Below, in pieces: positions 5,998 through 14,712 of a DNA stretch of 23,326 nt (positions are counted from its first letter, which is position 1; each line of letters begins with the position of its first letter). This stretch comes from Bacteroides sp. OF04-15BH (GTDB lineage: Bacteria > Bacteroidota > Bacteroidia > Bacteroidales > Bacteroidaceae). Under the pieces are notes generated by a model. It was not told the DNA's origin. It saw only the letters and a program-made list of their open reading frames with translations, and searched no databases. A program made the translations under genes and the position numbers. The DNA lies in contig NZ_QUEM01000030.1 of the NCBI RefSeq assembly GCF_003477995.1, forward strand, positions 1 through 23,326. The letters are read 5' to 3'.

Positions 5998-7215
5998 ATG
6001 AAAATCCCGTTTCGTAATGTGCGTGCTTATTTTTTTATTAAAAAGAGAAATCTGGCTCTTGTCTGTCTGTTGATAGCCGCCGGAGTGGCTGCTTATTATT
6101 ACTTCACCCGCAAGGAAGTGATCCGTGAGGAGAGTGCCATCGTGTCGGTGATGAAGGTAGGCAAGCATGATGTCAGTGTGTATGGAGAGTATGTGGGACG
6201 CATCCGTGCCCAGCAGTTTGTCGAGGTTCATGCCCGAGTAGAAGGATTCCTGGAGCAGATGTTGTTTGAAGAAGGAACGCATGTGAAGAAGGGGCAGACG
6301 CTGTTCGTGATTGACCAGCGCCAGTATAAGGCCAAGGTGGATAAGGCGCGTGCCCAATTGAACAAGGACAAGGCTCAGGAGCGCAAGGCGCAGCATGACC
6401 TGAACCGTATCCGTCCGCTGTATGAGCAGAATGCAGCCAGCCAGTTGGATCTGGACAATGCCGTAGCGGCGTATGAGAGTGCAAAAGCTTCGGTGAGCAT
6501 GAGTCAGGCCGATCTGGATCAGGCCGAAATGGAATTGGGATATACGGTGGTGCGTTCGCCGATTTCCGGTAATATCAGTGAGCGACTGGTGGATTTGGGA
6601 ACTCTGGTCGGTTCCGGTGGTAAATCCAAGCTGGCCACAGTGATGAAAAGTGACACCGTGCTGGTGGATTTCAGCATGACGGCTTTGGATTACCTGAAGA
6701 GTAAGGAGCGCAATGTAAATTTGGGACGTCAGGTGGAAAACCGTTCCTGGCAGCCTTATATCACGATTACTTTGGCAGACAACACCCAGTATCCGTATAA
6801 AGGACTGGTTGACTTTGCGGAACCGCAGGTAGATCCGCGCACCGGAACCTTCTCGGTACGTGCGGAGATGCCGAACCCCGAAAACACACTTTTGCCGGGA
6901 CAGTTTACCAAAGTAAAACTTTTGCTGGATGTAAGAGAGGATGCCGTTTCGGTTCCGATGAAGGCAGTTATCATTGAAAAGGGCGGTGCTTATATCTATG
7001 TGGTGCGCAAGAACCAGACGGTAGAAAAGCGATTCATCGAACTGGGGCCGGAGCAGGATAATCAGGTGGTCGTGGAGCGCGGACTGGCTCCGGGTGAAGA
7101 GATTGTCATTGAGGGTTATCACAAGTTGTCTCCGGGAATGAAAGTACAGATCACCAATCAGCCGGCCAAGGCCGTGAATGCCCAGCCGGCAGCGGCAACT
7201 TCTCAAACCAAGTAA
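5998..7215 (+). CDS. RND efflux membrane fusion protein (AcrA/MexA type)
   Basis: A 405-aa periplasmic adaptor that bridges an RND pump and an outer-membrane channel. I use the ATG at 5998; a TTG three codons earlier is also in frame. Residues 19-36 form a single N-terminal membrane anchor and there is no lipobox, unlike AcrA. Residues about 73-105 (VEVHARVEGFLEQMLFEEGT) and 184-205 (VVRSPISGNISERLVDLGTL) are the two halves of the lipoyl/barrel-sandwich domain; about 108-180 is the alpha-helical hairpin rich in Ala, Lys, Gln and Asp. A beta-barrel and membrane-proximal domain follow (PRTGTFSVRAEMPNPENTLLPGQ, shown only in part by its conserved core TGTFSVRAE). The C-terminus is Ala/Pro-rich. 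First gene of the operon; the pump gene starts 25 bp later. Confidence 0.93.
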   Translation: MKIPFRNVRAYFFIKKRNLALVCLLIAAGVAAYYYFTRKEVIREESAIVSVMKVGKHDVSVYGEYVGRIRAQQFVEVHARVEGFLEQMLFEEGTHVKKGQTLFVIDQRQYKAKVDKARAQLNKDKAQERKAQHDLNRIRPLYEQNAASQLDLDNAVAAYESAKASVSMSQADLDQAEMELGYTVVRSPISGNISERLVDLGTLVGSGGKSKLATVMKSDTVLVDFSMTALDYLKSKERNVNLGRQVENRSWQPYITITLADNTQYPYKGLVDFAEPQVDPRTGTFSVRAEMPNPENTLLPGQFTKVKLLLDVREDAVSVPMKAVIIEKGGAYIYVVRKNQTVEKRFIELGPEQDNQVVVERGLAPGEEIVIEGYHKLSPGMKVQITNQPAKAVNAQPAAATSQTK

Positions 7216-7240
7216 GTAGAACTAAACCGGAATCTCAATT

Positions 7241-10200
7241 ATGAAAGTAAACTTCTTTATAGACCACCCGGTATTTTCGGCGGTGGTTTCCATAGTTATT
7301 GTCATTGTGGGTATGATCGGACTGACCATGCTCCCAGTGGACCAGTATCCACAGATAACACCTCCTGTAGTAAAAATCAGCGCTTCTTATCCGGGAGCCA
7401 GTGCCATGACGGTGTCGCAGGCTGTGGCCACTCCCATCGAGCAGGAACTGAACGGTACTCCGGGTATGCTTTACATGGAGTCAAGCAGTTCCAACTCGGG
7501 AGGATTCTCGGCAACGGTGACTTTTGATGTATCAAGTGATCCGGATTTGGCAGCCGTAGAAATCCAGAACCGTTTGAAACTGGCCGAATCCCGTCTGCCT
7601 GCCGAAGTGGTGCAGAACGGTATTTCTGTGGAGAAGCAGGCGGCCAGTCAGCTGATGACCATCTGTCTGACTTCGACCGATCCGAAATTCGATGAGATTT
7701 ATCTGAGTAACTTTGCCACGCTGAATGTGCAGGACCTGCTGCGCCGTATTCCCGGAGTGGGTCGCGTTTCCAGTGTGGGAGGACGATATTATGCCATGCA
7801 GATCTGGGTGCAGCCGGACAAACTGGCCAATTTCGGGCTGACTGTAAAGGATTTGCAGACGGCCTTGAAAGACCAGAACAGTGAGGCGGCTGCCGGTGTT
7901 CTAGGACAGCAGCCGGTGGATGGACTGGATATCACCATTCCGATTACCACCAAAGGCCGTTTGTCTACGGTCAGTCAGTTTGAAGATATTGTGATTCGGG
8001 CCAATGCCGACGGTTCGATTATCCGTTTGCGCGATGTGGCACGGGTATCACTCGAGGCTTCATCCTATAATACCGAGAGTGGTATCAATGGAGGAAATGC
8101 GGCAGTGCTGGGCATCTATATGTTGCCGGGAGCCAATGCCATGGAAGTGGCAAACCGCGTGAAGCAGACCATGGACGAGTTGAGTAAGAACTTCCCCGAG
8201 GGAGTTTCCTATGAGGTGCCGTTTGATATGACCACTTACATTTCGGAGTCCATTCACGAAGTGTATAAAACCCTGTTCGAGGCTTTGGTGCTGGTGATTT
8301 TCGTGGTGTTCCTTTCTTTGCAGAGCTGGCGGGCAACTTTGATTCCGATTGTGGCTGTGCCTATTTCTTTGATCGGAACCTTCGGCTTCATGCTGATTTT
8401 CGGCTTCTCGCTGAATATGCTCACCCTGTTGGGACTCGTATTGGCCATCGGTATTGTGGTGGACGATGCCATCGTGGTGGTGGAGAATGTGGAACGCATC
8501 ATGGAAGAAGAACATCTGGGGGCCTATGAGGCTACCAAGAAGGCGATGGACGGACTTTGCGGCGCTTTGATTGCCACTTCATTGGTGCTTGTTGCCGTAT
8601 TTGTTCCGGTAAGTTTCCTTTCCGGAATCACGGGAATGCTCTACCGTCAGTTTACCATCACCATTGCCGTTTCCGTAATTATCTCTACGGTGGTGGCCCT
8701 GACTCTGAGTCCGGTGATGTGTTCGCTGATCTTGAAGCCTTCAGTTCCCGGAAAGAAAAAGAATATAGTATTTCGTAAGATCAACCACTGGCTCGGTATC
8801 GGTAACCGAAGTTATGAGCGGGGTATCCGCGGATTTATCGGCAATCCCCGCCGTGTGATGGCTTCCTTCGGTACTGCCATAGTATTGATTCTGGTGTTGC
8901 ACCAGTTGATTCCGACCAGCTTCCTGCCGGTAGAGGACCAGGGTTACTTCAAGGTAGAGTTGGAATTGCCCGAAGGAGCTACTTTGGAACGTACCCGTAA
9001 AGTGACCGACCGGGCTATTGATTTCATCATGAAACAGCCGTCGGTAGCCTATGTGCAGAATGTCACCGGTAGCAGTCCCCGTGTGGGAACCAATCAGAGC
9101 CGCAGCGAGTTGACGGTGATTCTGAAACCGTGGCAGGAGCGCGAAGACGAAACGATCGAAGATATCATGGCCAATATCCGTCGGGAACTTTCCACTTATC
9201 CCGAGTGTAAGGTCTATCTTTCCACGCCGCCTGTTATTCCGGGACTTGGTGCTTCCGGAGGTTTTGAAATGCAGCTGGAGGCGCGTGGCGACGCTTCGTT
9301 CGAGACACTGGTACAGGCGGTAGACACACTGATGCATTATGCGTCGCAGCGTAAGGAACTGACCGGTTTGTCTTCTTCACTTCAGGCAGAGATTCCACAG
9401 TTGTATTTCGATGTGGACCGTGACAAGGTGAAATTCTCGGGAGTGCCGTTGGCAGATGTATTCTCGACCATGAAGGCTTATACCGGTTCGCTGTATGTGA
9501 ACGACTTCAATATGTTCAACCGAGTTTATAAGGTATATATTCAGGCAGAGGCTCCTTATCGGGAGCACAAGGAAAACATCAATCTGTTCTTTGTGCGCGG
9601 TGAGAACAACGCCATGATTCCGCTGACCTCGTTTGGCGATGCCACCTATACGACTGGTCCGGGAAGCATCAAGCGCTTCAACATGTTTACTTCATCCGTA
9701 ATTCGCGGTGAGGCGGCGAAAGGATACTCCACCGGTCAGGCTATGGCCATTCTGGAAGAGATTGCCCAGAAGCATCTGCCCGAGAATATCGGTCTGGAAT
9801 GGAGCGGTCTTTCCTATCAGGAGAAGCAGGCCGGCGGACAGACCGGTCTGGTGCTGACGCTGGTGTTCGTCTTCGTGTTCCTGTTCCTGGCAGCGCTGTA
9901 TGAAAGCTGGCTCATTCCGGTGGCCGTGCTTCTTTCTCTGCCGGTAGCGGCATTGGGAGCCTATCTGGGTGTATGGCTGTGCGGACTGGAAAACGATGTC
10001 TATTTCCAGATTGGTCTGGTGATGCTGATGGGTCTGGCTGCCAAGAACGCCATTTTGATTGTAGAGTTCGCCAAGGAGCAGGTAGATGCCGGAAAGGGAC
10101 TGATCGAAGCCACCCTGCATGCTGCCAGCCTTCGTTTCCGACCGATTTTGATGACCTCTCTGGCATTCATTCTGGGTATGCTGCCCATGGTAATGGCTGC

Positions 10201-10354
10201 CGGACCGGGATCGGCCAGCCGTCGTGCCATCGGTACCGGAGTGTTCTTCGGAATGATTGTGGCCGTGGTGATTGGTATTCTGCTGGTACCTTTCTTCTTT
10301 GTTTACATCAACAAAATGAAAAATAAACTCACATTAAAGTTCAAGAAGTCATGA
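7241..10354 (+). CDS. RND multidrug efflux pump, HAE1 family (AcrB/MexB type)
   Basis: A 1037-aa inner-membrane proton/drug antiporter, the usual length for this family. It begins NFFIDHPVFSAVVSIVI, the typical first transmembrane helix, followed by LPVDQYPQITPPVVKISASY. The proton-relay residues are present: Asp408-Asp409 in GIVVDDAIVVVENVERIM (transmembrane helix 4), Lys935 in GLAAKNAILIVEFAKE (helix 10) and Arg967 in RFRPILMTSLAF (helix 11). Two large periplasmic loops follow helices 1 and 7 as expected. The substrate range cannot be read from the sequence; HAE1 pumps in Bacteroidetes export detergents, bile acids, dyes and antibiotics. The stop overlaps the start of the outer-membrane gene (ATGA at 10351-10354), which indicates translational coupling. 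Confidence 0.96.
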   Translation: MKVNFFIDHPVFSAVVSIVIVIVGMIGLTMLPVDQYPQITPPVVKISASYPGASAMTVSQAVATPIEQELNGTPGMLYMESSSSNSGGFSATVTFDVSSDPDLAAVEIQNRLKLAESRLPAEVVQNGISVEKQAASQLMTICLTSTDPKFDEIYLSNFATLNVQDLLRRIPGVGRVSSVGGRYYAMQIWVQPDKLANFGLTVKDLQTALKDQNSEAAAGVLGQQPVDGLDITIPITTKGRLSTVSQFEDIVIRANADGSIIRLRDVARVSLEASSYNTESGINGGNAAVLGIYMLPGANAMEVANRVKQTMDELSKNFPEGVSYEVPFDMTTYISESIHEVYKTLFEALVLVIFVVFLSLQSWRATLIPIVAVPISLIGTFGFMLIFGFSLNMLTLLGLVLAIGIVVDDAIVVVENVERIMEEEHLGAYEATKKAMDGLCGALIATSLVLVAVFVPVSFLSGITGMLYRQFTITIAVSVIISTVVALTLSPVMCSLILKPSVPGKKKNIVFRKINHWLGIGNRSYERGIRGFIGNPRRVMASFGTAIVLILVLHQLIPTSFLPVEDQGYFKVELELPEGATLERTRKVTDRAIDFIMKQPSVAYVQNVTGSSPRVGTNQSRSELTVILKPWQEREDETIEDIMANIRRELSTYPECKVYLSTPPVIPGLGASGGFEMQLEARGDASFETLVQAVDTLMHYASQRKELTGLSSSLQAEIPQLYFDVDRDKVKFSGVPLADVFSTMKAYTGSLYVNDFNMFNRVYKVYIQAEAPYREHKENINLFFVRGENNAMIPLTSFGDATYTTGPGSIKRFNMFTSSVIRGEAAKGYSTGQAMAILEEIAQKHLPENIGLEWSGLSYQEKQAGGQTGLVLTLVFVFVFLFLAALYESWLIPVAVLLSLPVAALGAYLGVWLCGLENDVYFQIGLVMLMGLAAKNAILIVEFAKEQVDAGKGLIEATLHAASLRFRPILMTSLAFILGMLPMVMAAGPGSASRRAIGTGVFFGMIVAVVIGILLVPFFFVYINKMKNKLTLKFKKS

Positions 10355-11745
10355 AGTCCTATAAGATAAGTACATATATAGTTTGCTGTTTGGCGGCGGT
10401 GCTGCTGGCTTCGTGCAAGCTGGGCAAGGAATATGTACGCCCCGAAATGAAGCTGCCGGAGCTGAAGACCGATACGGTAGCTGCTGCCGACACAACGTCC
10501 TTTGCCGACATGCAGTGGTGGGAAGTGTATGGAGATACCATCCTGCAAGGATTGATCCGCAAAACTCTGGAAGAGAACAAGGATATGCTCACGGCGCAGG
10601 CCAAGATCAAGGAGCTGGCAGCGCTGAAGCGTGTAGACCTGAGCAAACTCTTTCCGCAGTTGGATGGAAAAATCTATGCCGAGAAAGATGCCAAGAACTA
10701 TGGAGGCGATCATTATAAGTCCACACCCAAGAATATGGCCCGTTTCCTGTTGTCCTGGGAACTTGACCTTTGGGGAAATCTGCGCTGGGGAGTAGAGAAA
10801 AGCCGGGCACAGTTGTTGGGAGCGATGGACAACCAGCAGGCATTGCAGGTGAGTCTGGTGGCACAGATGGCCCAGTCCTATTTCGAACTGGTGGCGTTGG
10901 ACCATCGCTTGAAGATTGTGCGCCAGACCTTGCGGGCCCGTGAAGAAGGTGTGCGGCTGGCCAAAATCCGTTTCGAAGGTGGTTTGACCTCAGAAACCTC
11001 GTATCAGCAGGCACAGGTGGAGTTGGCGCGTACGGCCACTCTGGTGCCCGATCTGGAGCGTTCCATCTCTGAAAAAGAGAATGAAATAGCACTGCTCACC
11101 GGCGATTTCCCGTATCAGATTCCTCGGGTGGAGCTGGAGCATATCGTAGAGGTTTGGGCCAATGAGGAAATCCCCACCGGTTTATCTTCGGCCCTGTTGG
11201 AGCGCCGCCCTGATGTGCGGGCAGCCGAGAAAGCCTTGATGGCGGCCAATGCCGATGTCGGAGTGGCTTTTACGAACCTGTTTCCCCGTTTGACACTGAC
11301 GGCCCAGTTTGGAGTGGAGAGTGGTGAACTGAAAGATTTCTTCCGTTCGCCAGCCCATTTCCTGAGTGCCAATCTGCTGACGCCTATCTTTGCCATGGGG
11401 CGCAACCGGGCGCAGCTCAAAGCCAAGAAAGCGGTTTATGAGCAGCAGGTGTACCAATACGAAAAGCAGGTCATCATCGCCTTTAAGGAAGTGCGTAATG
11501 CCCTGATCGGTTTCAATAAGAGCAAGGAGGTATTCGCTTCGCGCAAGAAACTCGAAGAGGCTGCCTACAGCAACAACAAATTGGCCAATCTGCAGTATCT
11601 GAACGGCTACATCAGTTATCTGGATGTGCTGGATGCCCAGCGTGGATATTTCGATGCCCAGCTGAGCATGAGCGATGCCGTTTTGGGCAAACAGTTGGCT
11701 TTGGTGCAGCTTTATAAAGCCTTGGGAGGTGGATGGGAACGATAG
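10351..11745 (+). CDS. Outer-membrane efflux lipoprotein (OprM/TolC-like)
   Basis: A 464-aa outer-membrane factor. The signal peptide ends in a lipobox LLAS-Cys22, so the mature protein should be lipidated, as in OprM/NodT-family channels. It has the two-repeat TolC-type architecture: an early W-x-x-x-x-D-x-x-L-x-x-L segment (WWEVYGDTILQGLIRKTLEE), the LSWELDLWGNLRW motif, SYFELVALDHRLKIV, and in the second repeat LLERRPDVRAAEKALMAANADVG with FPRLTLTAQFG and YLDVLDAQRGYFDAQL. Together with the two preceding genes it completes a tripartite pump spanning both membranes. It is followed within a few bases by a very strong terminator that ends the operon. Confidence 0.95.
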   Translation: MKSYKISTYIVCCLAAVLLASCKLGKEYVRPEMKLPELKTDTVAAADTTSFADMQWWEVYGDTILQGLIRKTLEENKDMLTAQAKIKELAALKRVDLSKLFPQLDGKIYAEKDAKNYGGDHYKSTPKNMARFLLSWELDLWGNLRWGVEKSRAQLLGAMDNQQALQVSLVAQMAQSYFELVALDHRLKIVRQTLRAREEGVRLAKIRFEGGLTSETSYQQAQVELARTATLVPDLERSISEKENEIALLTGDFPYQIPRVELEHIVEVWANEEIPTGLSSALLERRPDVRAAEKALMAANADVGVAFTNLFPRLTLTAQFGVESGELKDFFRSPAHFLSANLLTPIFAMGRNRAQLKAKKAVYEQQVYQYEKQVIIAFKEVRNALIGFNKSKEVFASRKKLEEAAYSNNKLANLQYLNGYISYLDVLDAQRGYFDAQLSMSDAVLGKQLALVQLYKALGGGWER

Positions 11746-11748
11746 AAT

Positions 11749-11802
11749 ATAGTCGGTTAAAATCTTTATACAAAAAGATTTTAACCGACTATGTTTTTTT
11801 TT
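11749..11802 (+). terminator. Terminator of the RND efflux operon
   Basis: A perfect 19-bp inverted repeat (arms starting ATAGTCGGTTAAAA at 11749 and ending TTTTAACCGACTAT at 11792) with a 6-nt loop, then G and nine T. It starts 3 bp after the stop of the outer-membrane gene. It separates the efflux operon from the AT-rich cassette that follows. Confidence 0.92.
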
Positions 11803-11816
11803 GTCTGTGTAATTTG

Positions 11817-11824
11817 TATATTTG
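11817..11824 (+). promoter_or_regulatory. -7 promoter box of the ATPase/ExK cassette
   Basis: TATATTTG, a perfect TAnnTTTG match 15 bp after the terminator T-run and 58 bp before the ATPase start. It gives the cassette its own transcription start near 11831, downstream of the efflux terminator. A matching -33 box at standard spacing is not clear because it would fall in the T-run. Confidence 0.55.
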
Positions 11825-11882
11825 TTCTGACTTAGAGAATTTCCTCATTTTATTTCGAATATTTATTTATAGAGACAGATTT

Positions 11883-13124
11883 ATGGCTTCTATAGCAGTT
11901 GAAAATATAGGTCCATTAAAACAGACCGGGCAGATAGATCTGAAAATGGTCAATCTATTCATTGGCAAGCAAAGTACCGGAAAAAGTACACTGATGAAAA
12001 TCCTTTGCTATTGCCGATGGGTGGAAAAGAAAATTATGACAGGAAATGATTCCGTATTGTCTGCTTATACTCATAATAATAAGTTTTTAAAGGAGCTGAT
12101 GCAGTTTTATCGTTTTAATGAAAGTGCTTTTTCCGAAAACAGCTGTGTCATTTATCAGGGAGACTGTGTGACCATTTATTGGGATGGAACCCGAAATAAT
12201 GCACGTATTGAGCGTCTGGATCATTTCGAAAAAGAACGGTATAATACGAAACTATGTTTTATCCCATCTGAAAGAAACTTGCTTTCCGCCATACGAAATC
12301 TGGATCGTTCTTATCGGACCTCGGATCTGGATGTTTTGTTCAATTATATTCTGGAATGGGATGAGACCCGTGATATGTATACTAGAACAGAACCTAAAAC
12401 GCTGACTGTGGCTCCTGTGATGGAATACTACTTTGACCGGGAAAAGAATACGGATATGATTCGCTTGAAGGCTACTGGAAAAGAATTTTCTACTTTCTAT
12501 GCATCCAGTGGAATACAATCTGCACTTCCTGTTGAAGTACTGGTTGATTATATCTGTGGAATGGCTGGAAAATCGGCTCCTGTAACCAAAGACGAACTAT
12601 ATGACCTGCTCAAAAAGTTCCTGCAAAGAACGCCTGCCGAGAATGATTCCGCAGTTTCTGCGGAAAAAATGAATGATCTGCCTTATCACCTGATAAACTA
12701 TCAGTCGGTGCAGTTGTATATTGAGGAACTGGAACAGAATCTTTATCCGGAGTCACAGTGGGAACTGGTGCGTCATATCGTTTCCTCAATAAAGAAGGCA
12801 ACGGAAACCACAGCCTTTAACAGCATGTTGACTCTGACAACACACAGTCCATATGTATTGACGGCCCTGAATGTGCTGATGCTGGCTTCACGCGCGTTTC
12901 AGAAAAATCAACAGGCGACTTTAAATATAATACCCCAAAAATATATTCTTCCGGAAAACAGTTATGGAGCTTACTATCTTACGGAGCAGGGAGATCTGGA
13001 AAATATCTTGGATTCAGACTTGGGTATGATCAGCGGTATGCAGTTGGATGGTGTGTCTGACAGGGTGGATGAGTGTATTGCCGAGCTAAATGCTATTATC
13101 TATGGCGGAGAGAAACTTACATGA
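11883..13124 (+). CDS. AAA/ABC-type ATPase of a two-gene cassette (possible defence ATPase)
   Basis: A 413-aa ATPase related in layout to the AAA_15/AAA_21 (OLD-like, SMC/ABC-type) ATPases. I start it at ATG 11883, because the longer in-frame start at 11733 would lie inside the previous gene and read through the terminator. Visible motifs: Walker A G28-KQSTGKST, the IPSERN element at 127-132, an ABC-signature-like YASSGIQS at 206-213, Walker B/glutamate VQLYIEELEQNLYPES at 276-291, and a switch histidine in LTTHSPYVL (His321). The C-terminus has no TOPRIM nuclease. The next gene overlaps its end and encodes a protein with an ExK motif. ATPase plus nuclease pairs of this type act in phage defence in several known systems (Gabija, Septu and PARIS as analogues); a defence role here is inference. 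Base composition is lower in G+C than its neighbours. Confidence 0.85.
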   Translation: MASIAVENIGPLKQTGQIDLKMVNLFIGKQSTGKSTLMKILCYCRWVEKKIMTGNDSVLSAYTHNNKFLKELMQFYRFNESAFSENSCVIYQGDCVTIYWDGTRNNARIERLDHFEKERYNTKLCFIPSERNLLSAIRNLDRSYRTSDLDVLFNYILEWDETRDMYTRTEPKTLTVAPVMEYYFDREKNTDMIRLKATGKEFSTFYASSGIQSALPVEVLVDYICGMAGKSAPVTKDELYDLLKKFLQRTPAENDSAVSAEKMNDLPYHLINYQSVQLYIEELEQNLYPESQWELVRHIVSSIKKATETTAFNSMLTLTTHSPYVLTALNVLMLASRAFQKNQQATLNIIPQKYILPENSYGAYYLTEQGDLENILDSDLGMISGMQLDGVSDRVDECIAELNAIIYGGEKLT

Positions 13125-13569
13125 GAAACTGATGGCTCTGGGCTATAATCCGGAGCAGGGTATGGCTGTAAGGAAAATGGTCAGCGTCAGCGAAAAAGGG
13201 AAAGCATATAAATTGCAGGTAAACGGTTCCCGAGAATCCGTAATCTATCAGGTGGACGGAAATATCATTACCGACGGTAACAAATGTGATAAAATGATTC
13301 TGGTGGAGCATACGGCTGATGACTGGACACAGATTCTAGTGGAACTGAAAGGGGCGGATGTGGGGCATGCCATTTTGCAACTGGAAAGTACTTTGAAATA
13401 TCCTAAATTGCGACATGTATCGAATAAGGTGAAGATGGCTCGTATTGTGGCCACTTCGTTTCCTTCCAGCCGTGGAAATCCAATTCTTGAAAAAGCCAAG
13501 ATCCGTTTTTTGAGGAATTACAATTGTGATTTGAGGGGAATGAAATCAAATCAGCCCGATAAAATATAA
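13102..13569 (+). CDS. Small protein with PD-(D/E)xK-like motif, partner of the ATPase
   Basis: A 155-aa protein that overlaps the end of the ATPase gene by 23 bp (35 bp if the ATG at 13090, four codons earlier, is used). I do not recognise the family. The centre reads CDKMILVEHTADDWTQILVE then LKGADVGHAILQLE: a hydrophobic strand with Asp63, followed after 17 residues by Glu81-Leu-Lys83 and Gln93 on the next helix. The spacing D-x(17)-E-x-K plus a following Gln is what is expected in PD-(D/E)xK nuclease folds, so a DNA or RNA nuclease is plausible but unproven. The N-terminal half is polar and the C-terminus basic (FLRNYNCDLRGMK). The overlap implies coupled translation and a joint function with the ATPase. 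Confidence 0.75.
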   Translation: MAERNLHEKLMALGYNPEQGMAVRKMVSVSEKGKAYKLQVNGSRESVIYQVDGNIITDGNKCDKMILVEHTADDWTQILVELKGADVGHAILQLESTLKYPKLRHVSNKVKMARIVATSFPSSRGNPILEKAKIRFLRNYNCDLRGMKSNQPDKI

Positions 13570-13610
13570 GTTATATAAGAGTTTTGATTACTAACCCAAA
13601 TTATGAAAAA

Positions 13611-14702
13611 ATGAGAAAAAGTTTTTTGAAAGCTCTGGGCCTGATGGCCCTGATGGCCTTCTTTCGGACGATGGAGTCGCAGGCCTGTACCGGTATTACA
13701 TTGAAAACCAAGACGGGAGCAACCGTTCTTTCGCGCACCATAGAGTGGGGTGGAAGCTTGCTCAACAGCCAGTATGTGGTGGTGCCTCGCGGTTATGAAC
13801 AGCAGTCATACACTCCGAACGGAGTGCAGGGCATGCGTTTTAAGGCTCGTTATGGCTATGTGGGCCTGAGTGTGGAGCAGAAAGAGTTTGTGACCGAGGG
13901 GATCAACGAATGCGGTCTGTCGGCCGGTCTGTTCTATTTCCCGGGTTACGGAGGTTATCCGGCTTATGATCCGGCCAAGAACGATATCACGATTTCTGAT
14001 TTTCAGCTGGTATCGTGGATGCTGTCCTCCTTTGCCACAGTGGATGAGGTAAAGCAGGCTTTGCCTACTGTGCGGGTGACTTCCATTGATCCGCGGGCCT
14101 CTACCGTTCACTGGCGCATTGCCGACAAGAGCGGCCGCCAGGTGGTGCTGGAGATTGTGAACGGAGGAGAAATCCGACTGTATGAGAACGAAATCGGAGT
14201 GCTGACCAACTCGCCGGGATTCGACTGGCAGTGTACAAACCTGAATAATTATGTGAACCTGCTTCCGGGTACGGCACCGCAGAACAAGCTGGGCACACTC
14301 ACCCTGAATTCCTTTGGTGCGGGCAGCGCCCAACTGGGATTGCCGGGTGATGTCACACCGCCGTCGCGCTTTGTGCGGGCTGCCTTCTATCAGGCTACGG
14401 CTCCGCTGCAGGAAACCACACACGCCGCTGTGCTGCAGGCTTTCCAGATTATGAACAACTTTGATATTCCAATCGGAATCGAGCATTCCGGTACGGAACA
14501 TCTGCCTGAAGGACTGCCCAGTGCCACCCAGTGGACCACAGCAACCGATCTGGAGGCCTTGCGCATTTACTACCGCACGGCCTGGAATTCGGCCATACGG
14601 TGCATTGATTTGAAAACCATTAATTTCCAGAAGGTGAAGTTCCAGGCCTATCCGCTGGATCAGGTTACGGAACAGCCTGTTGAAATGATTCGCATTAAAT
14701 AA
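13611..14702 (+). CDS. Secreted choloylglycine hydrolase family enzyme (bile salt hydrolase / penicillin V acylase type)
   Basis: A 363-aa Ntn-hydrolase that cleaves amide bonds of conjugated bile salts or related N-acyl substrates. The signal peptide (1-25) ends MESQA, so cleavage exposes Cys26, the catalytic N-terminal nucleophile, in CTGITLKTKTGATVLSRTIE. Other family residues are in register: Arg42 (nucleophile +16), Glu45 where bile salt hydrolases usually have Asp, Asn99 in GINECGL, Asn200 in LTNSPGFDW and Arg253 in PPSRFVRAAFY. The ATG at 13611 is chosen because it gives a compact signal peptide; an in-frame TTG lies nine codons earlier. Export suggests a periplasmic or envelope site, as in Bacteroides bile salt hydrolases. 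Substrate choice (bile salt against penicillin V or N-acyl lactones) cannot be decided here. A Crp/Fnr-type regulator gene follows 10 bp later. Confidence 0.92.
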   Translation: MRKSFLKALGLMALMAFFRTMESQACTGITLKTKTGATVLSRTIEWGGSLLNSQYVVVPRGYEQQSYTPNGVQGMRFKARYGYVGLSVEQKEFVTEGINECGLSAGLFYFPGYGGYPAYDPAKNDITISDFQLVSWMLSSFATVDEVKQALPTVRVTSIDPRASTVHWRIADKSGRQVVLEIVNGGEIRLYENEIGVLTNSPGFDWQCTNLNNYVNLLPGTAPQNKLGTLTLNSFGAGSAQLGLPGDVTPPSRFVRAAFYQATAPLQETTHAAVLQAFQIMNNFDIPIGIEHSGTEHLPEGLPSATQWTTATDLEALRIYYRTAWNSAIRCIDLKTINFQKVKFQAYPLDQVTEQPVEMIRIK

Positions 14703-14712
14703 GCATTTTCTG

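Noticed and set aside
5980..7206. 408-codon open frame antisense to the membrane fusion gene
   Set aside because: It mirrors the real gene, is His/Leu/Gln-rich with no domain or signal, and the sense frame has all expected motifs. The same holds for long antisense frames over 13806-14783, 17672-18598 and 18636-19460.
11733..11882. N-terminal extension of the ATPase by 50 codons (ATG at 11733)
   Set aside because: It starts inside the outer-membrane factor gene, is read through the 19-bp terminator stem, and lies upstream of the -7 box at 11817. The sequence from 11883 (MASIAVENIGPLK) fits an ATPase N-terminus.
11749..13611. Mobile element or integration site flanking the AT-rich cassette
   Set aside because: No transposase or integrase gene, no terminal inverted repeats and no flanking direct repeats were seen at the boundaries.
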